Of a DNA stretch of 58,529 nucleotides, positions 8,358-17,341 are shown one piece after another. The stretch is from positions 1-58,529 of the forward strand of contig NZ_RQZH01000016.1 in the NCBI RefSeq assembly GCF_003932845.1, given 5' to 3'. The notes under the pieces are model-generated. The model was not told where the DNA came from and searched no databases. It saw only the letters and a list, made by a program, of their open reading frames with translations. Positions within the stretch are counted from its first letter, which is position 1, and every line of letters starts with the position of its first letter. A program made the translations under genes and the position numbers. The stretch comes from Prevotella sp. OH937_COT-195. Its GTDB lineage: Bacteria; Bacteroidota; Bacteroidia; Bacteroidales; Bacteroidaceae.

Positions 8358-11183
8358 TTACTTCTCAGGAGTCATTATGACATTAATCTCATTGCCTGCC
8401 GCAAGGAGTTGTTTGAGGAAGTTTGCTATCTTTTCAGTTGTAAGGTCATTAACAATCTGCTTGTAGTTGTTTTGCAGATCGACACCCGTCCACACATACT
8501 CATCAATGATATCCAGCCAGTGGCTGTTGCTCTTCGCGTTTATGTCAGCATTCTTGAGCATGTTTTCTTTTACCTTGGCAACCTTGTCTTCATCAACTTT
8601 CACAGAGTTGTCGGCAATGCCTTTTGCCAAGAGTTTGATTGCCGTCTCAGACTTTTCGGGATCCATCGGACAGTAAGCCTGCATCACTGCGAATGCTTTG
8701 TCACACTGACGGTTCAGTCCGCCACCTGCATTTACCGAATAAGCCGCACTCGCATCTTCGCGTATATCTTTCAGATATACCATTGAGAGAACCTGTCCCG
8801 CAGCGTCGGCGAGAATGCTGTTCTCAAGAGTATAAGGCATCGGAGCGTGCCAGAACTTGAATGCAGTGGCTTTCGGAGTCTGCATATTGCGTGTAAACTC
8901 GTTCGAAATCTTTCCGGTCGGATAGGTTTGAATCGGCTTCCAGTCTGCAACTTTCTTTGTGGATGGCAGCGAAGCGATGTATTTCTCGATTAGCGGACGC
9001 AGGGTTGCCTCGTCGTAGTTGCCCACGAAATAGAACACAAAGCCGCGTGCATTGCTGAAACTCTCTTTCCATATCTGCATGATACGGTCGTAGTTTATTT
9101 GTGGCAGGTCGGTCTTGTCGCCGGGTGCGAATCGCGGATTATGTCCGTAGATTGTAACCATCAACGAGTCGCTATATACGGCTTCCGGTGTAAGTCCCTT
9201 GTTGGAGAGCATCAGTTCGAGTTGCTGCATCATCGAGTTGTAAGACTCCTCGTCCTTCGATATTTTGGTGAAGTTGAGGTAAATGAGCTGCATCATGGTC
9301 TCTATGTCCTTCGGCACGCTGTGTCCGGAGAGAGACTTGAAGAAGTTGCTCATGCCGATACCCACAGAAGCCTGTTTTCCGTAGAGAGCTTTCTGCAATT
9401 CGGTGTTAGAGAAGTTGCCCAATCCGCTCTGTGCAATAACGCCGTCGAAATATCTTAGATTCACGAAATCTTTCTCTCCGTAAACAGAGTTTCCACCCTT
9501 TGCAATGGCTTGGAAAAGAATTTCATCATTCTTGAAATCGGTCTTTTTCAGAACAACTTTTGCACCGTTGCTCAGTTCGAGTTCCTTATATCCGAGTACG
9601 CTGTTTTCCTTCTCTTTGACGATTTTTCCTGCCTTCGGCATGTTCTCAGGCAATATAAGCGGTTCGTTCTTGGTGTTATCCACGTAAGCCTCAAGTTTCT
9701 CGGCGCGTACTTTGCCTATGGCTTCTGCCATCTGCTCTACGTTGGGATAAGTTTTTTCTTCTTTCTCGCGTGCCATTACGAGTACCACAAGGTTCGAGTC
9801 CTTCTCGCTGATGAGTTCCTTGGCATACTCATTGATAATATCCACGTTTATCATAGGCGAGCCGAGGAGTTGGCTCATAACCTGATATTTCGTCTCGATA
9901 GACGGTATCGGCTCGTTGTCGAGATAGTTGTCACGGTAAGCATTGCCGAATGTAGCATTGTTTACTTTGTCGCGGTTGTTGTATTCTTTCTCCAGCTGGC
10001 TGAGATATTCTGCCTTAACACGGTCGTATTCGCCCGGTGTGAAACCGAACTGACGCACGCGTTGAGCCTCGCGGTACAGTACCGACAGCACGTCGAGGTC
10101 TTTGTCATCTCTTGCAATGGCTTGCAGTTCGAAGCAGTCCTTCGTCTTGGAAAGGATATACTGTCCGTCGCCTGCCGATGCACCTACGAACGGGCAGTCT
10201 GCTTTCTTGGAGAGTTCTTCGAAGCGTATGTTGAGCATCATTGCTATCATTCTCTTTGCATACTGGTCAAGCAGGTAGCCCATGTCGGCTTTTTCATTGT
10301 CGGCAACGGGGTCGTGCTTCATCATTATGTTAACGATGGAGTACTGCTGTTCCTTGTCTTTCTCGAAGATATATATTGCCTCGTTGTTGTCGGGCACGGG
10401 TTCTGCCACCACCTGAGCGGCATCTGTCGGAACGACCACTCCTTTCCAAAGTTCTTTGATAAGCGCCTCTACGCGGTCAACGTCAACATCGCCCACAACG
10501 ATAATAGCCTGATTGTCCGGGCGGTACCACTTGCGGTAGTATGCGCGGAGCACCTCCGGTTCGAAATTATCCACAATTTCCATCAGTCCGATGGGCAGAC
10601 GCTCGCCATACTTACAGCCCGGATAGAGCCGTGGGAGTATCTTCTGATACATGCGCTGACCGGGACCTTCGCCCATCTGCCATTCCTGATGTATCACACC
10701 ACGCTCCTTGTCGATTTCCTTGGTGTCGAGAGTGAGACCGTTGGACCAGTCCTTCAATATGAGGATACACGAGTCAACGGCAGTGGCGCGAGCTGTCGGC
10801 ACATTGCAAATACGGTACACCGTCTGGTCGATTGAGGTGTAAGCGTTGAGGTCGCTGCCGAACTCCACACCCAGCGAGCGGGTATATTCCAACAGTGTTG
10901 AATCGGGGAAGTGTTCCGAACCGTTGAAAGCCATGTGCTCGAGGAAGTGCGCAAGACCGCGCTGGTCGTCGTTCTCCTGAATAGATCCGACTCTCTGTGC
11001 GATGTAGAAATTTGCCTTGTGTTCCGGCCAGTTGTTGTTACGGATGTAATAAGTCAGTCCGTTGTCCAGTTTGCCAACCCGCACTTTTTCGTCCTGCGGG
11101 ATTTGAGGAAACATCTGAGCCATTACCGCCGTGGCACTTGCAACGAATAGAGCCGCGGCAAAAAAGATTCTTTTAAGTTTCAT
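8358..11183 (-). CDS. M16 family zinc metalloprotease (pitrilysin-like)
   Basis: A 941-aa exported protease of the duplicated M16 type. Residues 1-22 form a signal peptide ending AVMA|Q. The inverted zinc motif HFLEH is at residues 79-83, and the downstream Glu region ERGVIHQEW is near 155. The following M16_C domain and a second M16/M16_C pair (roughly 520-941) complete the clamshell; the second half lacks a zinc motif, as usual. Such periplasmic or outer-membrane-associated peptidases are common in Bacteroidetes, often several per genome; the substrate is unknown. The gene stands alone, with a -7 element at 11241 and a strong terminator. Confidence 0.92.
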   Translation of the reverse strand: MKLKRIFFAAALFVASATAVMAQMFPQIPQDEKVRVGKLDNGLTYYIRNNNWPEHKANFYIAQRVGSIQENDDQRGLAHFLEHMAFNGSEHFPDSTLLEYTRSLGVEFGSDLNAYTSIDQTVYRICNVPTARATAVDSCILILKDWSNGLTLDTKEIDKERGVIHQEWQMGEGPGQRMYQKILPRLYPGCKYGERLPIGLMEIVDNFEPEVLRAYYRKWYRPDNQAIIVVGDVDVDRVEALIKELWKGVVVPTDAAQVVAEPVPDNNEAIYIFEKDKEQQYSIVNIMMKHDPVADNEKADMGYLLDQYAKRMIAMMLNIRFEELSKKADCPFVGASAGDGQYILSKTKDCFELQAIARDDKDLDVLSVLYREAQRVRQFGFTPGEYDRVKAEYLSQLEKEYNNRDKVNNATFGNAYRDNYLDNEPIPSIETKYQVMSQLLGSPMINVDIINEYAKELISEKDSNLVVLVMAREKEEKTYPNVEQMAEAIGKVRAEKLEAYVDNTKNEPLILPENMPKAGKIVKEKENSVLGYKELELSNGAKVVLKKTDFKNDEILFQAIAKGGNSVYGEKDFVNLRYFDGVIAQSGLGNFSNTELQKALYGKQASVGIGMSNFFKSLSGHSVPKDIETMMQLIYLNFTKISKDEESYNSMMQQLELMLSNKGLTPEAVYSDSLMVTIYGHNPRFAPGDKTDLPQINYDRIMQIWKESFSNARGFVFYFVGNYDEATLRPLIEKYIASLPSTKKVADWKPIQTYPTGKISNEFTRNMQTPKATAFKFWHAPMPYTLENSILADAAGQVLSMVYLKDIREDASAAYSVNAGGGLNRQCDKAFAVMQAYCPMDPEKSETAIKLLAKGIADNSVKVDEDKVAKVKENMLKNADINAKSNSHWLDIIDEYVWTGVDLQNNYKQIVNDLTTEKIANFLKQLLAAGNEINVIMTPEK

Positions 11184-11240
11184 ACTCTTAGGTTATTAAA
11201 TAATATGATTTCAATTAGTATCAAATTTCAATTATGTTTG

Positions 11241-11248
11241 CAAAATTA
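11241..11248 (-). promoter_or_regulatory. -7 element upstream of the M16 protease
   Basis: Minus-strand TAATTTTG fits TAnnTTTG; it lies about 58 bases before the start. No clear -33 element. Confidence 0.4.
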
Positions 11249-11315
11249 ATAAAATATTCTTTAAGCATGTGTTTTTTACACTTTTTTATTATTAAAAATC
11301 ATTTATATTCAAGTA

Positions 11316-11410
11316 AAACAGCCGAATTTGCTTTTCAATTTCGCCGAAATTACCAACCAATTTCGGCGGTTTTGCAATACAATCTCGGCGATATTGCCGT
11401 AAAACGAGAT
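11316..11410. repeat. Dispersed palindromic repeat, copy A
   Basis: Contains core caatttcggcggttttgc at 11358-11375, plus gccgaatttgcttttcaatt, which recurs with one difference in copy B. Short self-complementary blocks alternate through it. It lies between the M16 gene and the 3' end of the GumN-like gene. The rest of the 11184-11608 gap holds only a weak inverted pair (11470-11476 with 11500-11506). Confidence 0.8.
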
Positions 11411-11608
11411 GTTTGTCTGTCTGCATACGGGTGTTTTACATACCTCTATAGCATACGCCGAAAGTTGCAATCGCCTGTGAGGACGGGGGTGGGGAGGATA
11501 GGCGATATTACTGTTCATGGTATTATTATAGTGGCAACCGCACAAGTGTGTCGCCCATACCTCCTGCAATCCCATACCCTTGTATTCCTTTTACTTGCAT
11601 AATGTTTG

Positions 11609-12514
11609 TCATTTCACGCTCTCTACCGTGTACCCGGCTTTGCGGAGACCGGCAAGCACGCCCTTGTCTCCCACGAGATGCGCTGCGCCGACGGCAAAGA
11701 AAGTAGGAGTCTGCCTCATTATCAACGGCATCATTGCCAGCCAGTTGCGGTTTCGGTCGTATATAAGACGGTTGTTTTCCTCTTCCGTCGCATCGCACGC
11801 GGTGTTGAGTTTCTCTTCCACCAAATTCTTTATTTCTTTGAGATCTTGGGCAAAATATGCTTTTGTCAGGCGTTCTGTCACATTTTGCATGTAGTCGTAG
11901 TTGTCGCAGAAACATATAAGTTGCTCCGTCTGTCGCTCCATTGTGCTACCTTTGTACAGTGTCTCTGTCTGAAACTCCATTGTCTCGAAGCCTTTCACCG
12001 GCTTTCCTTCCTGCTGTGCGAGTTTCTGGAAATAACCGTCGAAACTGTTTGAAATGTCGAAATTCGGATTGCTCTTGAGGTTCATTATCATTGTAAGTTG
12101 CATAAGCAATGCCTTCGGGGTAAGTGCGTCCAACTGCGACTTCACCATGGGATTGGTGAGGTCGGCTCCCATAAGGTTTCTCAGCACGATGTTCAGTTTT
12201 GCCTGCTGCCCTTCGTCAAGCAACGTGGTAAGCGTCTTTCCGTCTCCCAGCATCATCGCTTTCTGCATCTCCATGAGTTTCTCCGGCTTCATCATGTCTG
12301 CCATGTCTATTTCGCCATACACCTGTGTGGTCTCGGCGAAGGCTTCTTTAAGTCCTGCAATGCTGTCGGCAAACGATACGGGGGCGAGATGGTGAGTGCC
12401 TATCACATAACTTTCCTTGTCGAGACCGTTGCCCGATATGCGGTATAACACCTGTGCTTTCGCACCTATGACAACTGCTGTCACAAGTGCCATTGCAAGC
12501 ATTAGTTTCTTCAT
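11609..12514 (-). CDS. TraB/GumN family protein
   Basis: A 301-aa exported protein. Residues 1-21 form a signal peptide ending AKAQ. The body starts LYRISGNGLDKESYVIGTHHL, and the GTHH motif with the later paired polar residues (NRNWLAMM) is the mark of the TraB/GumN (ChaN-like/Tiki) superfamily, for which a metal-dependent protease activity has been proposed. The C-terminus AVGAAHLVGDKGVLAGLRKAGYTVE, with its conserved GAxHL, fits the family. It starts 18 bases after the YbjQ gene, so they probably share a transcript. Substrate unknown. Confidence 0.88.
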   Translation of the reverse strand: MKKLMLAMALVTAVVIGAKAQVLYRISGNGLDKESYVIGTHHLAPVSFADSIAGLKEAFAETTQVYGEIDMADMMKPEKLMEMQKAMMLGDGKTLTTLLDEGQQAKLNIVLRNLMGADLTNPMVKSQLDALTPKALLMQLTMIMNLKSNPNFDISNSFDGYFQKLAQQEGKPVKGFETMEFQTETLYKGSTMERQTEQLICFCDNYDYMQNVTERLTKAYFAQDLKEIKNLVEEKLNTACDATEEENNRLIYDRNRNWLAMMPLIMRQTPTFFAVGAAHLVGDKGVLAGLRKAGYTVESVK

Positions 12515-12532
12515 TTTCTTTCTGTTTTTGGT

Positions 12533-12850
12533 TTATATTATTACTGCCGTACCGCTTGTTGCCACCATGAGCATTGAGCCGTTTTGTCCTACCGTCTCAT
12601 AGTCTATATCCACTCCGGGTATGGCGTTTGCTCCAAGAGCCTCTGCACGCCGGCTCATCTCTGACAACAAGATCTCTTTTGCCTCGATAATAACTTTCTC
12701 GTAGGAGCCTGCACGACCTCCCACAACGTCGCGAATGCTTGCCAAAAAGTCCTTGAAGAAATTTGTTCCGACTATTGTCTCGCCTGTAACCACTCCTAAA
12801 TACTGTTTCACCGGAAATCCCTCTAATGTGAGTGTCGTACTGATAATCAT
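12533..12850 (-). CDS. YbjQ/UPF0145 family protein
   Basis: A 105-aa cytoplasmic protein of the YbjQ family (once called heavy-metal-binding domain). Recognised by [17 protein letters not shown], then [11 protein letters not shown], then [14 protein letters not shown]; family members form small pentamers of unknown role. I start at [11 protein letters not shown]; an upstream Met adds 12 atypical residues. The gene precedes the GumN-like gene by 18 bases. Confidence 0.9.
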   Translation of the reverse strand: MIISTTLTLEGFPVKQYLGVVTGETIVGTNFFKDFLASIRDVVGGRAGSYEKVIIEAKEILLSEMSRRAEALGANAIPGVDIDYETVGQNGSMLMVATSGTAVII

Positions 12851-13061
12851 AATACTTTTATTTAACGTTAAACTTGTTGTTATCAATCATTATTTATTTT
12901 GAATGTAAATTTTATGTAAATACTTTTTCTTTTAGGTAAACATCTACCGCCACTTCACAATTATTTTTTATGCCGCGTGAGGCAAGTTTCATTTAAAATG
13001 AATATAATTTACGGTAAGTTGGCATTTAATTTTTTATTATTTTGTATTCATAATTTCATGT

Positions 13062-13271
13062 TCATTCGTCACGGTATTCGAGAATGTCCCCGGGCTGGCA
13101 TCCCAATTCGTGACAGATGGCTTCAAGGGTGGTGAAACGCACGGCCTTGGCCTTGCCCGTCTTCAGTATCGACAGGTTTGCCTGCGTAAGTCCGATGCGC
13201 TCGGCAAGTTCGCCCAGTCCCACCTTTTTCTTCGCCATTTCCACGTCCAAGTTCACTATTATCTTCCCCAT
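13062..13271 (-). CDS. YozG-like helix-turn-helix regulator
   Basis: A 69-aa Cro/CI-type DNA-binding protein. It opens MGKIIVNLDVEMAKKKVGL, has the HTH LGELAERIGLTQANLSILKTG, and ends CQPGDILEY, the full pattern of the YozG-like family. An upstream Met at 13298 would add nine residues. It follows the DUF2975 gene closely; DUF2975/YozG pairs are common, and the HTH protein is thought to control its own small operon. The 211 bases downstream (12851-13061) are AT-rich with no gene seen. Confidence 0.88.
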   Translation of the reverse strand: MGKIIVNLDVEMAKKKVGLGELAERIGLTQANLSILKTGKAKAVRFTTLEAICHELGCQPGDILEYRDE

Positions 13272-13323
13272 GTCTGTTCCGTTTTCATTCTTGTTCAACT
13301 GTATTCCACTTGTCGCTGCGGCA

Positions 13324-13941
13324 TTATACCACTTGTTCGAGTTCTTCCTTCTGTTTCAGCCCGATGCCGAATATTTGCGCCATGAGCAGCAACAGCAGTC
13401 CGGGGAGCAGCGACGGGATTTGCTCGATGGCGTATGAATAATCGAAAATATAACCTTTTGGCGAGAGCCACCTTGACGGGTCGTATATCAAATAGAATGT
13501 GGAGATGATGCAAAATGCGTTGGAAATGAGTGTTGTCCAGCCCGCCGTGCGCAACAGGCGTATCGTTTTCCATGTGAAAACCTTGCCCTTGTTTATCGCA
13601 AAGACCAACTTTACAAGGTATATCACAAACATTATCCACGTAACAAGACTAACCAACGACAATGGTATAAGCACCAACAACTTCATCACAAAATCCTTTG
13701 GAGAAAGAATGCAGGAATCTACCACGATTACCTCTTTTATCCACGCCCTTACCGCCGTGCCGGTATTGTTGTCGATTAGCGTAATATTGTTATCATCGCC
13801 GAAATGTGACGGCTGCACATTCAGCATCGTGACCGGCTCTGTGTTCTTGGCTGAGAAGAACAGACCGGAAAACTGTGATATTGTCATTGCAACCGTGAAA
13901 ATGAGTATCACGATGCACAGAATGTTCATTTTTTGCTTCAC
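13324..13941 (-). CDS. DUF2975 membrane protein
   Basis: A 205-aa membrane protein with four hydrophobic segments: near residues 6-27 (ILCIVILIFTVAMTISQFSG), 85-110 (LLVLIPLSLVSLVTWIMFV), 130-150 and 178-195 (IPSLLPGLLLLLMAQIFGIG). The motif NKGKVFTWKTIRLLRTAGW in the second half is typical of DUF2975. It forms a two-gene unit with the YozG-like regulator; the two together may make a membrane-linked sensor pair, but this is inference. Confidence 0.82.
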   Translation of the reverse strand: MKQKMNILCIVILIFTVAMTISQFSGLFFSAKNTEPVTMLNVQPSHFGDDNNITLIDNNTGTAVRAWIKEVIVVDSCILSPKDFVMKLLVLIPLSLVSLVTWIMFVIYLVKLVFAINKGKVFTWKTIRLLRTAGWTTLISNAFCIISTFYLIYDPSRWLSPKGYIFDYSYAIEQIPSLLPGLLLLLMAQIFGIGLKQKEELEQVV

Positions 13942-14005
13942 TGATGTATCTTATTACAATTAAAAATTATTGTTTAAACAACTATATTTATCGTATTTCG
14001 ATATG

Positions 14006-14037
14006 CAAAAGTATAACGAATATATGAAACTCACAAA
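14006..14037 (-). promoter_or_regulatory. Promoter of the DUF2975/HTH operon
   Basis: Minus strand: TTTG (14034-14037), 20 bases, TACTTTTG (14006-14013), close to consensus and about 65 bases before the DUF2975 start. Confidence 0.65.
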
Positions 14038-14172
14038 TATTTTACAATATATTTTTATCGAAAAACAATAATTTAACTTTAAAAAACAATATCAACATGT
14101 TTGCACCTTATTATATATGGAGAAATAGCAGGCATTTTCGCCATATCGGGAACATGCCGCCGGGCACAACAA

Positions 14173-14215
14173 AACAGGCACGGAGAACGTATGAAGCGTT
14201 TTCCCCGTGCCTGTT
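14173..14215 (-). terminator. Terminator of the duplicated-module secreted protein gene
   Basis: An 11-bp perfect stem (14173-14183 with 14205-14215), loop of 21, followed on the minus strand by TTTTGTTG. It is 30 bases beyond the stop at 14246. Confidence 0.7.
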
Positions 14216-14245
14216 AAACATATTGTTTTGGGTTCTTAAAAATTG

Positions 14246-15298
14246 TCATTCTTTCACCATTGTGAAGTACAATTTGCAGCCATCATCATTCATGTATACT
14301 TTGATTTTGTTGTCTCCAATCTTTTCTACGTTACAATTCACCTTCTCTTCACCGTCTGTCAATACGAGACTTGAGCCGTTGTAGGAATACGTTCCAGTCA
14401 ATACTTCATCCGTAAAAATGGTAAACGTGTTGTCTTCTCGCAGGATCAGTTTCATATTTTCCGCTTTATGGATGTCTGTTTTATCTACTTTCCAAATACA
14501 GCCGGAGTCGTCATAGCTGAAAGATATGGTGCGCCATTTACCTATTATATACGAACTTCCGCCATCGTTGGAATAACTTGATTGCACTTCATCGCCTCCA
14601 GAATCGGGTATTGTGCTTCCGTCGTCGTGGTTACCGCTGCTTTTCGGACGTTCGTTCTGCTCGAACCATTGTCTGTTTTTGTTTGTCACCCAGTCGCGGT
14701 AGTCTTTAGACGATTTTTTGTCTCGCCCCATGAAATTGCCCATGTTGTCTTTCCATACATAGCAACCGCGTTCCCTGTCCCACACTTTTTTCATGTACGG
14801 CGACTTATCCACATCGTCTCCGGCATATACATATTTGTCCATCTCGTGCATCGGACGTGCATTCTCCACATCTGCCAGCACGCTGCCGGAGCCGCTCTTC
14901 CACACCATTTTGCCGAGTTTTTTGTCATACTCCTTGTGTACTCCCGGCGCATTCATGTTGACGTAGCATATATTGTGAGTCTTGGCATACAAGTTTTGTC
15001 GCTCCGACAAGGTTACATCACGCCATTTGTAACAATTGTTATCCTTGTCCCATACTTTCTTTTTCATCTTGAAAGCAGGGTCGAGAAAAGCGCGTTCGTC
15101 AAGGTCTTGGAGAGATTTCACTTTCCCCGCCTCGCCCAACACTCTGCCCCTTGCATTCTTCCACACTTCTTTCCCGAGTTTTTTGTCATACTCCTTGTGT
15201 ATTCCGGGGGCATTCATGTTGATGTATATGTCTGCCGGCAACGGTGCCGACAGCATCAACATGAATATAGTAATGAGAACTAATCTTATTCTGTTCAT
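14246..15298 (-). CDS. Secreted protein with duplicated modules and lipocalin-like C-terminus
   Basis: A 350-aa protein I cannot name. Residues 1-22 form a signal peptide (ends SAPLPA). Residues 27-92 and 113-183 are two copies of one module: each opens with NMNAPG(I/V)HKEYDKKLGK followed by VWK, and closes with KKVWD, then CY, then W and D. This suggests an extracytoplasmic binding repeat. A linker rich in Ser, Gly and Asp (residues ~220-250) leads to a C-terminal domain of about 100 residues (IIGKWRTISFSYDDSGCIW...GTYSYNGSSLVL...KLYFTMVK) with the pattern of lipocalin-like calycin domains common in Bacteroidetes. It has its own promoter and terminator, so it is a single-gene unit. Confidence 0.6.
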   Translation of the reverse strand: MNRIRLVLITIFMLMLSAPLPADIYINMNAPGIHKEYDKKLGKEVWKNARGRVLGEAGKVKSLQDLDERAFLDPAFKMKKKVWDKDNNCYKWRDVTLSERQNLYAKTHNICYVNMNAPGVHKEYDKKLGKMVWKSGSGSVLADVENARPMHEMDKYVYAGDDVDKSPYMKKVWDRERGCYVWKDNMGNFMGRDKKSSKDYRDWVTNKNRQWFEQNERPKSSGNHDDGSTIPDSGGDEVQSSYSNDGGSSYIIGKWRTISFSYDDSGCIWKVDKTDIHKAENMKLILREDNTFTIFTDEVLTGTYSYNGSSLVLTDGEEKVNCNVEKIGDNKIKVYMNDDGCKLYFTMVKE

Positions 15299-15334
15299 AG
15301 CCGAAAAGTTTTTATGGTTTAACGTTCTTGTTTA

Positions 15335-15365
15335 CAAAGATAGTGAAAATACTGTTAGGTTCAAA
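15335..15365 (-). promoter_or_regulatory. Promoter of the duplicated-module protein gene
   Basis: Minus strand: TTTG (15362-15365), 19 bases, TATCTTTG (15335-15342), an exact consensus match starting 37 bases before the gene. Confidence 0.75.
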
Positions 15366-15369
15366 AATT

Positions 15370-15420
15370 AATTCCCCAAAAAACACCTGCTCAGTAAGAA
15401 CAGATGTTTTTTTGGAATTA
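15370..15420 (-). terminator. Terminator of the 31-aa peptide unit
   Basis: The arms 15376-15389 and 15401-15415 pair almost completely (one G-U, one extra T), with flanking aattcc/ggaatt extending the stem. The closing T-run on the minus strand is part of the stem. Confidence 0.7.
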
Positions 15421-15465
15421 AAAAAGAGGACGATATGAATCTCTCACTTCGGCCTCCTGAAAACT

Positions 15466-15561
15466 TCAACGTACGTTACTCTTGCCTGATGTAACGATGC
15501 CAAGCATCGTAAAAATAATCGCAACAGTAAACATTACGCATGTTTCAAAATCTAATAACAT
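15466..15561 (-). CDS. 31-aa hydrophobic small peptide (putative)
   Basis: A short ORF opening MLLDFETCVMFTVAIIF, with a hydrophobic stretch from about residue 9 to 24 that could span the membrane and a basic end (GKSNVR). AAGG lies 8-11 bases before the ATG. An internal Met at residue 10 would give a 22-aa version. It sits in a complete unit: promoter at 15633-15664, about 65-base leader, ORF, then a hairpin terminator at 15370-15420. The combination suggests a real small gene, either a single-pass membrane peptide or an sRNA with a chance ORF. No family was recognised. Confidence 0.45.
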   Translation of the reverse strand: MLLDFETCVMFTVAIIFTMLGIVTSGKSNVR

Positions 15562-15632
15562 AATCTTTACCTTAAATCTATCAAACTACTAACCTATGAA
15601 AACTTTTGGGATGTATTCTCACGAACACATTG

Positions 15633-15664
15633 CAAAGGTAAGCAGTTTTTTCGTATTCTGCAAT
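15633..15664 (-). promoter_or_regulatory. Promoter of the 31-aa peptide unit
   Basis: Minus strand: ATTG (15661-15664), 20 bases, TACCTTTG (15633-15640). It is too far from the next leftward gene at 15298, and the terminator lies in between, so it implies a separate short transcript of about 250 bases. Confidence 0.6.
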
Positions 15665-15736
15665 AGAAAGTGACAAAAAAATGCCATATATAGTCATTAT
15701 TTTGACATAAATCAACATTTTTACCACAATTGCTTT

Positions 15737-17227
15737 CTATTTATTCAACCGCCATGTGGCACCGTCTTTGGTATCTTTTACCTCGAAACCGGCGGCGGCA
15801 AGTTCGTCGCGTATCTTGTCCGACGTTGCCCAGTCTTTCTCCGACTTTGCTTTTGAACGCAGTGAAAGTACCATGTCAACCACCTTGCCGTACGCTTCTT
15901 CCCGGGCGGCATTGTCCGTGTTTCCCGCCGCTTTCAGTCCGAGAATGTCGAAAGCGAAAAGGTTCATGGTCTCTCTTAGTTCTTTAAGGCTGTCCTCGCA
16001 GATGCTTGCCTTGCGGTCGATGAGCGAGTTGATGAGGTGACATGCTTCGAAAAGATGGCTTATCACTATCTGCGTCTGCATGTCATCGTTCATTGCATCA
16101 TAACATTTACTGCGCAATTCGTCAATGGTCTTTTTCGTCTGCGGGTCGCATTTTGCAGATACCGGCACCCGGTCGAGATCTTTTATGCCCTGCATTAGTC
16201 TTTCAAGACCTTTCTCACTCGCTTTAAGAGCATCGTTCGAGAAATCAACCGTGCCGCGATAGTGCGCACCGAGAATAAAGAAACGTATCGTCATCGGACC
16301 GTATGCCTGTTCGAGCGAGGCGTGGTTGCCGGTGAAGAACTGTTCGAGCGTTATGAAATTGCCGAGCGACTTGCCCATCTTCTGCCCGTTGATGGTTATC
16401 ATGTTGTTATGCATCCAGTACTTTACCATTTCGTCGCCCTGCGATGCCGCCGCCTGTGCTATCTCGCATTCGTGGTGCGGAAAGACAAGATCCATGCCGC
16501 CGCCGTGTATGTCGAAATGGTCGCCGAGATATTTCTTGCCCATCGCCGTACACTCGCAGTGCCATCCGGGGAAACCTTCGCTCCACGGCGAACGCCACCG
16601 CATGATGTGTTCGGGCTGTGCTTTCTTCCATAATGCGAAATCCACTTGGTTGCGTTTCTCGCCCACCCCGTCGAGTTGTCGCGAGTTGTTTATCACGTCG
16701 TCGAGGTTTCTTCCGCTGAGTTTTCCATAGCAGAATTTCTTGTTAAACTTCTCTATGTCGAAATAAACCGAGCCGTTGCTCTCGTAGGCATAGCCGTTGT
16801 CCATAATACGCTGCACGAGTTCCTGCTGCTCGATGATGTGCCCCGTGGCATGCGGTTCTATCGACGGTGGCAGCACGTTGAGAGCATTCATCGCCTCGTG
16901 GTAGCGGTTGGTGTAGTGCTGTGCTATCTCCATTGGCTCGAGTTGTTCGAGCCTTGCTTTCTTCTCTATCTTGTCATCTCCCTCGTCGGCATCGTGTTCA
17001 AGATGCCCCACATCGGTAATGTTTCTAACGTAGCGCACCTTGTAGCCCAAATGCCGCAGGTATCTGAACAGGACATCAAACGTTATCGCCGGACGGGCAT
17101 GACCGAGATGCGGGTCGCCATATACCGTAGGACCGCAGACATACATGCCCACGTTGGGCGCATGCAGCGGTTCGAAACGTTCTTTCTGCCTGTGCAGGGT
17201 ATTGTAAATCAAAAAAGTATGTTCCAT
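15737..17227 (-). CDS. cysS: Cysteine--tRNA ligase
   Basis: A class I synthetase charging tRNA-Cys. The 496-aa length fits. The zinc ligand Cys is at residue 31 in [11 protein letters not shown], directly followed by the HIGH motif as [13 protein letters not shown] carries further zinc ligands, and KMGKS ([13 protein letters not shown]) is the KMSKS loop. [10 protein letters not shown] is characteristic. The gene has a -7 element at 17251 and stands alone, 114 bases after the acyltransferase gene. Confidence 0.97.
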   Translation of the reverse strand: MEHTFLIYNTLHRQKERFEPLHAPNVGMYVCGPTVYGDPHLGHARPAITFDVLFRYLRHLGYKVRYVRNITDVGHLEHDADEGDDKIEKKARLEQLEPMEIAQHYTNRYHEAMNALNVLPPSIEPHATGHIIEQQELVQRIMDNGYAYESNGSVYFDIEKFNKKFCYGKLSGRNLDDVINNSRQLDGVGEKRNQVDFALWKKAQPEHIMRWRSPWSEGFPGWHCECTAMGKKYLGDHFDIHGGGMDLVFPHHECEIAQAAASQGDEMVKYWMHNNMITINGQKMGKSLGNFITLEQFFTGNHASLEQAYGPMTIRFFILGAHYRGTVDFSNDALKASEKGLERLMQGIKDLDRVPVSAKCDPQTKKTIDELRSKCYDAMNDDMQTQIVISHLFEACHLINSLIDRKASICEDSLKELRETMNLFAFDILGLKAAGNTDNAAREEAYGKVVDMVLSLRSKAKSEKDWATSDKIRDELAAAGFEVKDTKDGATWRLNK

Positions 17228-17250
17228 TGTCTCTGTCGTTTATCAGGTTG

Positions 17251-17258
17251 CAAAGGTA
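17251..17258 (-). promoter_or_regulatory. -7 element upstream of cysS
   Basis: Minus-strand TACCTTTG, 23 bases before the cysS start. No -33 match at the expected spacing. Confidence 0.5.
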
Positions 17259-17341
17259 ATAAAATATAATGAATAACTGTAATGTGATGTGCGTTTTTTA
17301 TTGTTTGCCGTACTCAATGCGGTTCGTTACGACAAACAATC

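Noticed and set aside
9510..10835. 441-codon plus-strand frame opposite the M16 protease
   Set aside because: Antisense shadow; the sense strand encodes a full M16 protease with HFLEH.
15487..15511. Hairpin acgatgc-caa-gcatcgt as a terminator
   Set aside because: It lies inside the 31-aa ORF and has an A-run, not a T-run, on the plus side; probably a chance palindrome.
15597..15677. 25-codon plus-strand ORF starting MKTFGMYSHEHIAKV
   Set aside because: No plus-strand promoter, and it overlaps the minus-strand promoter of the 31-aa peptide unit.
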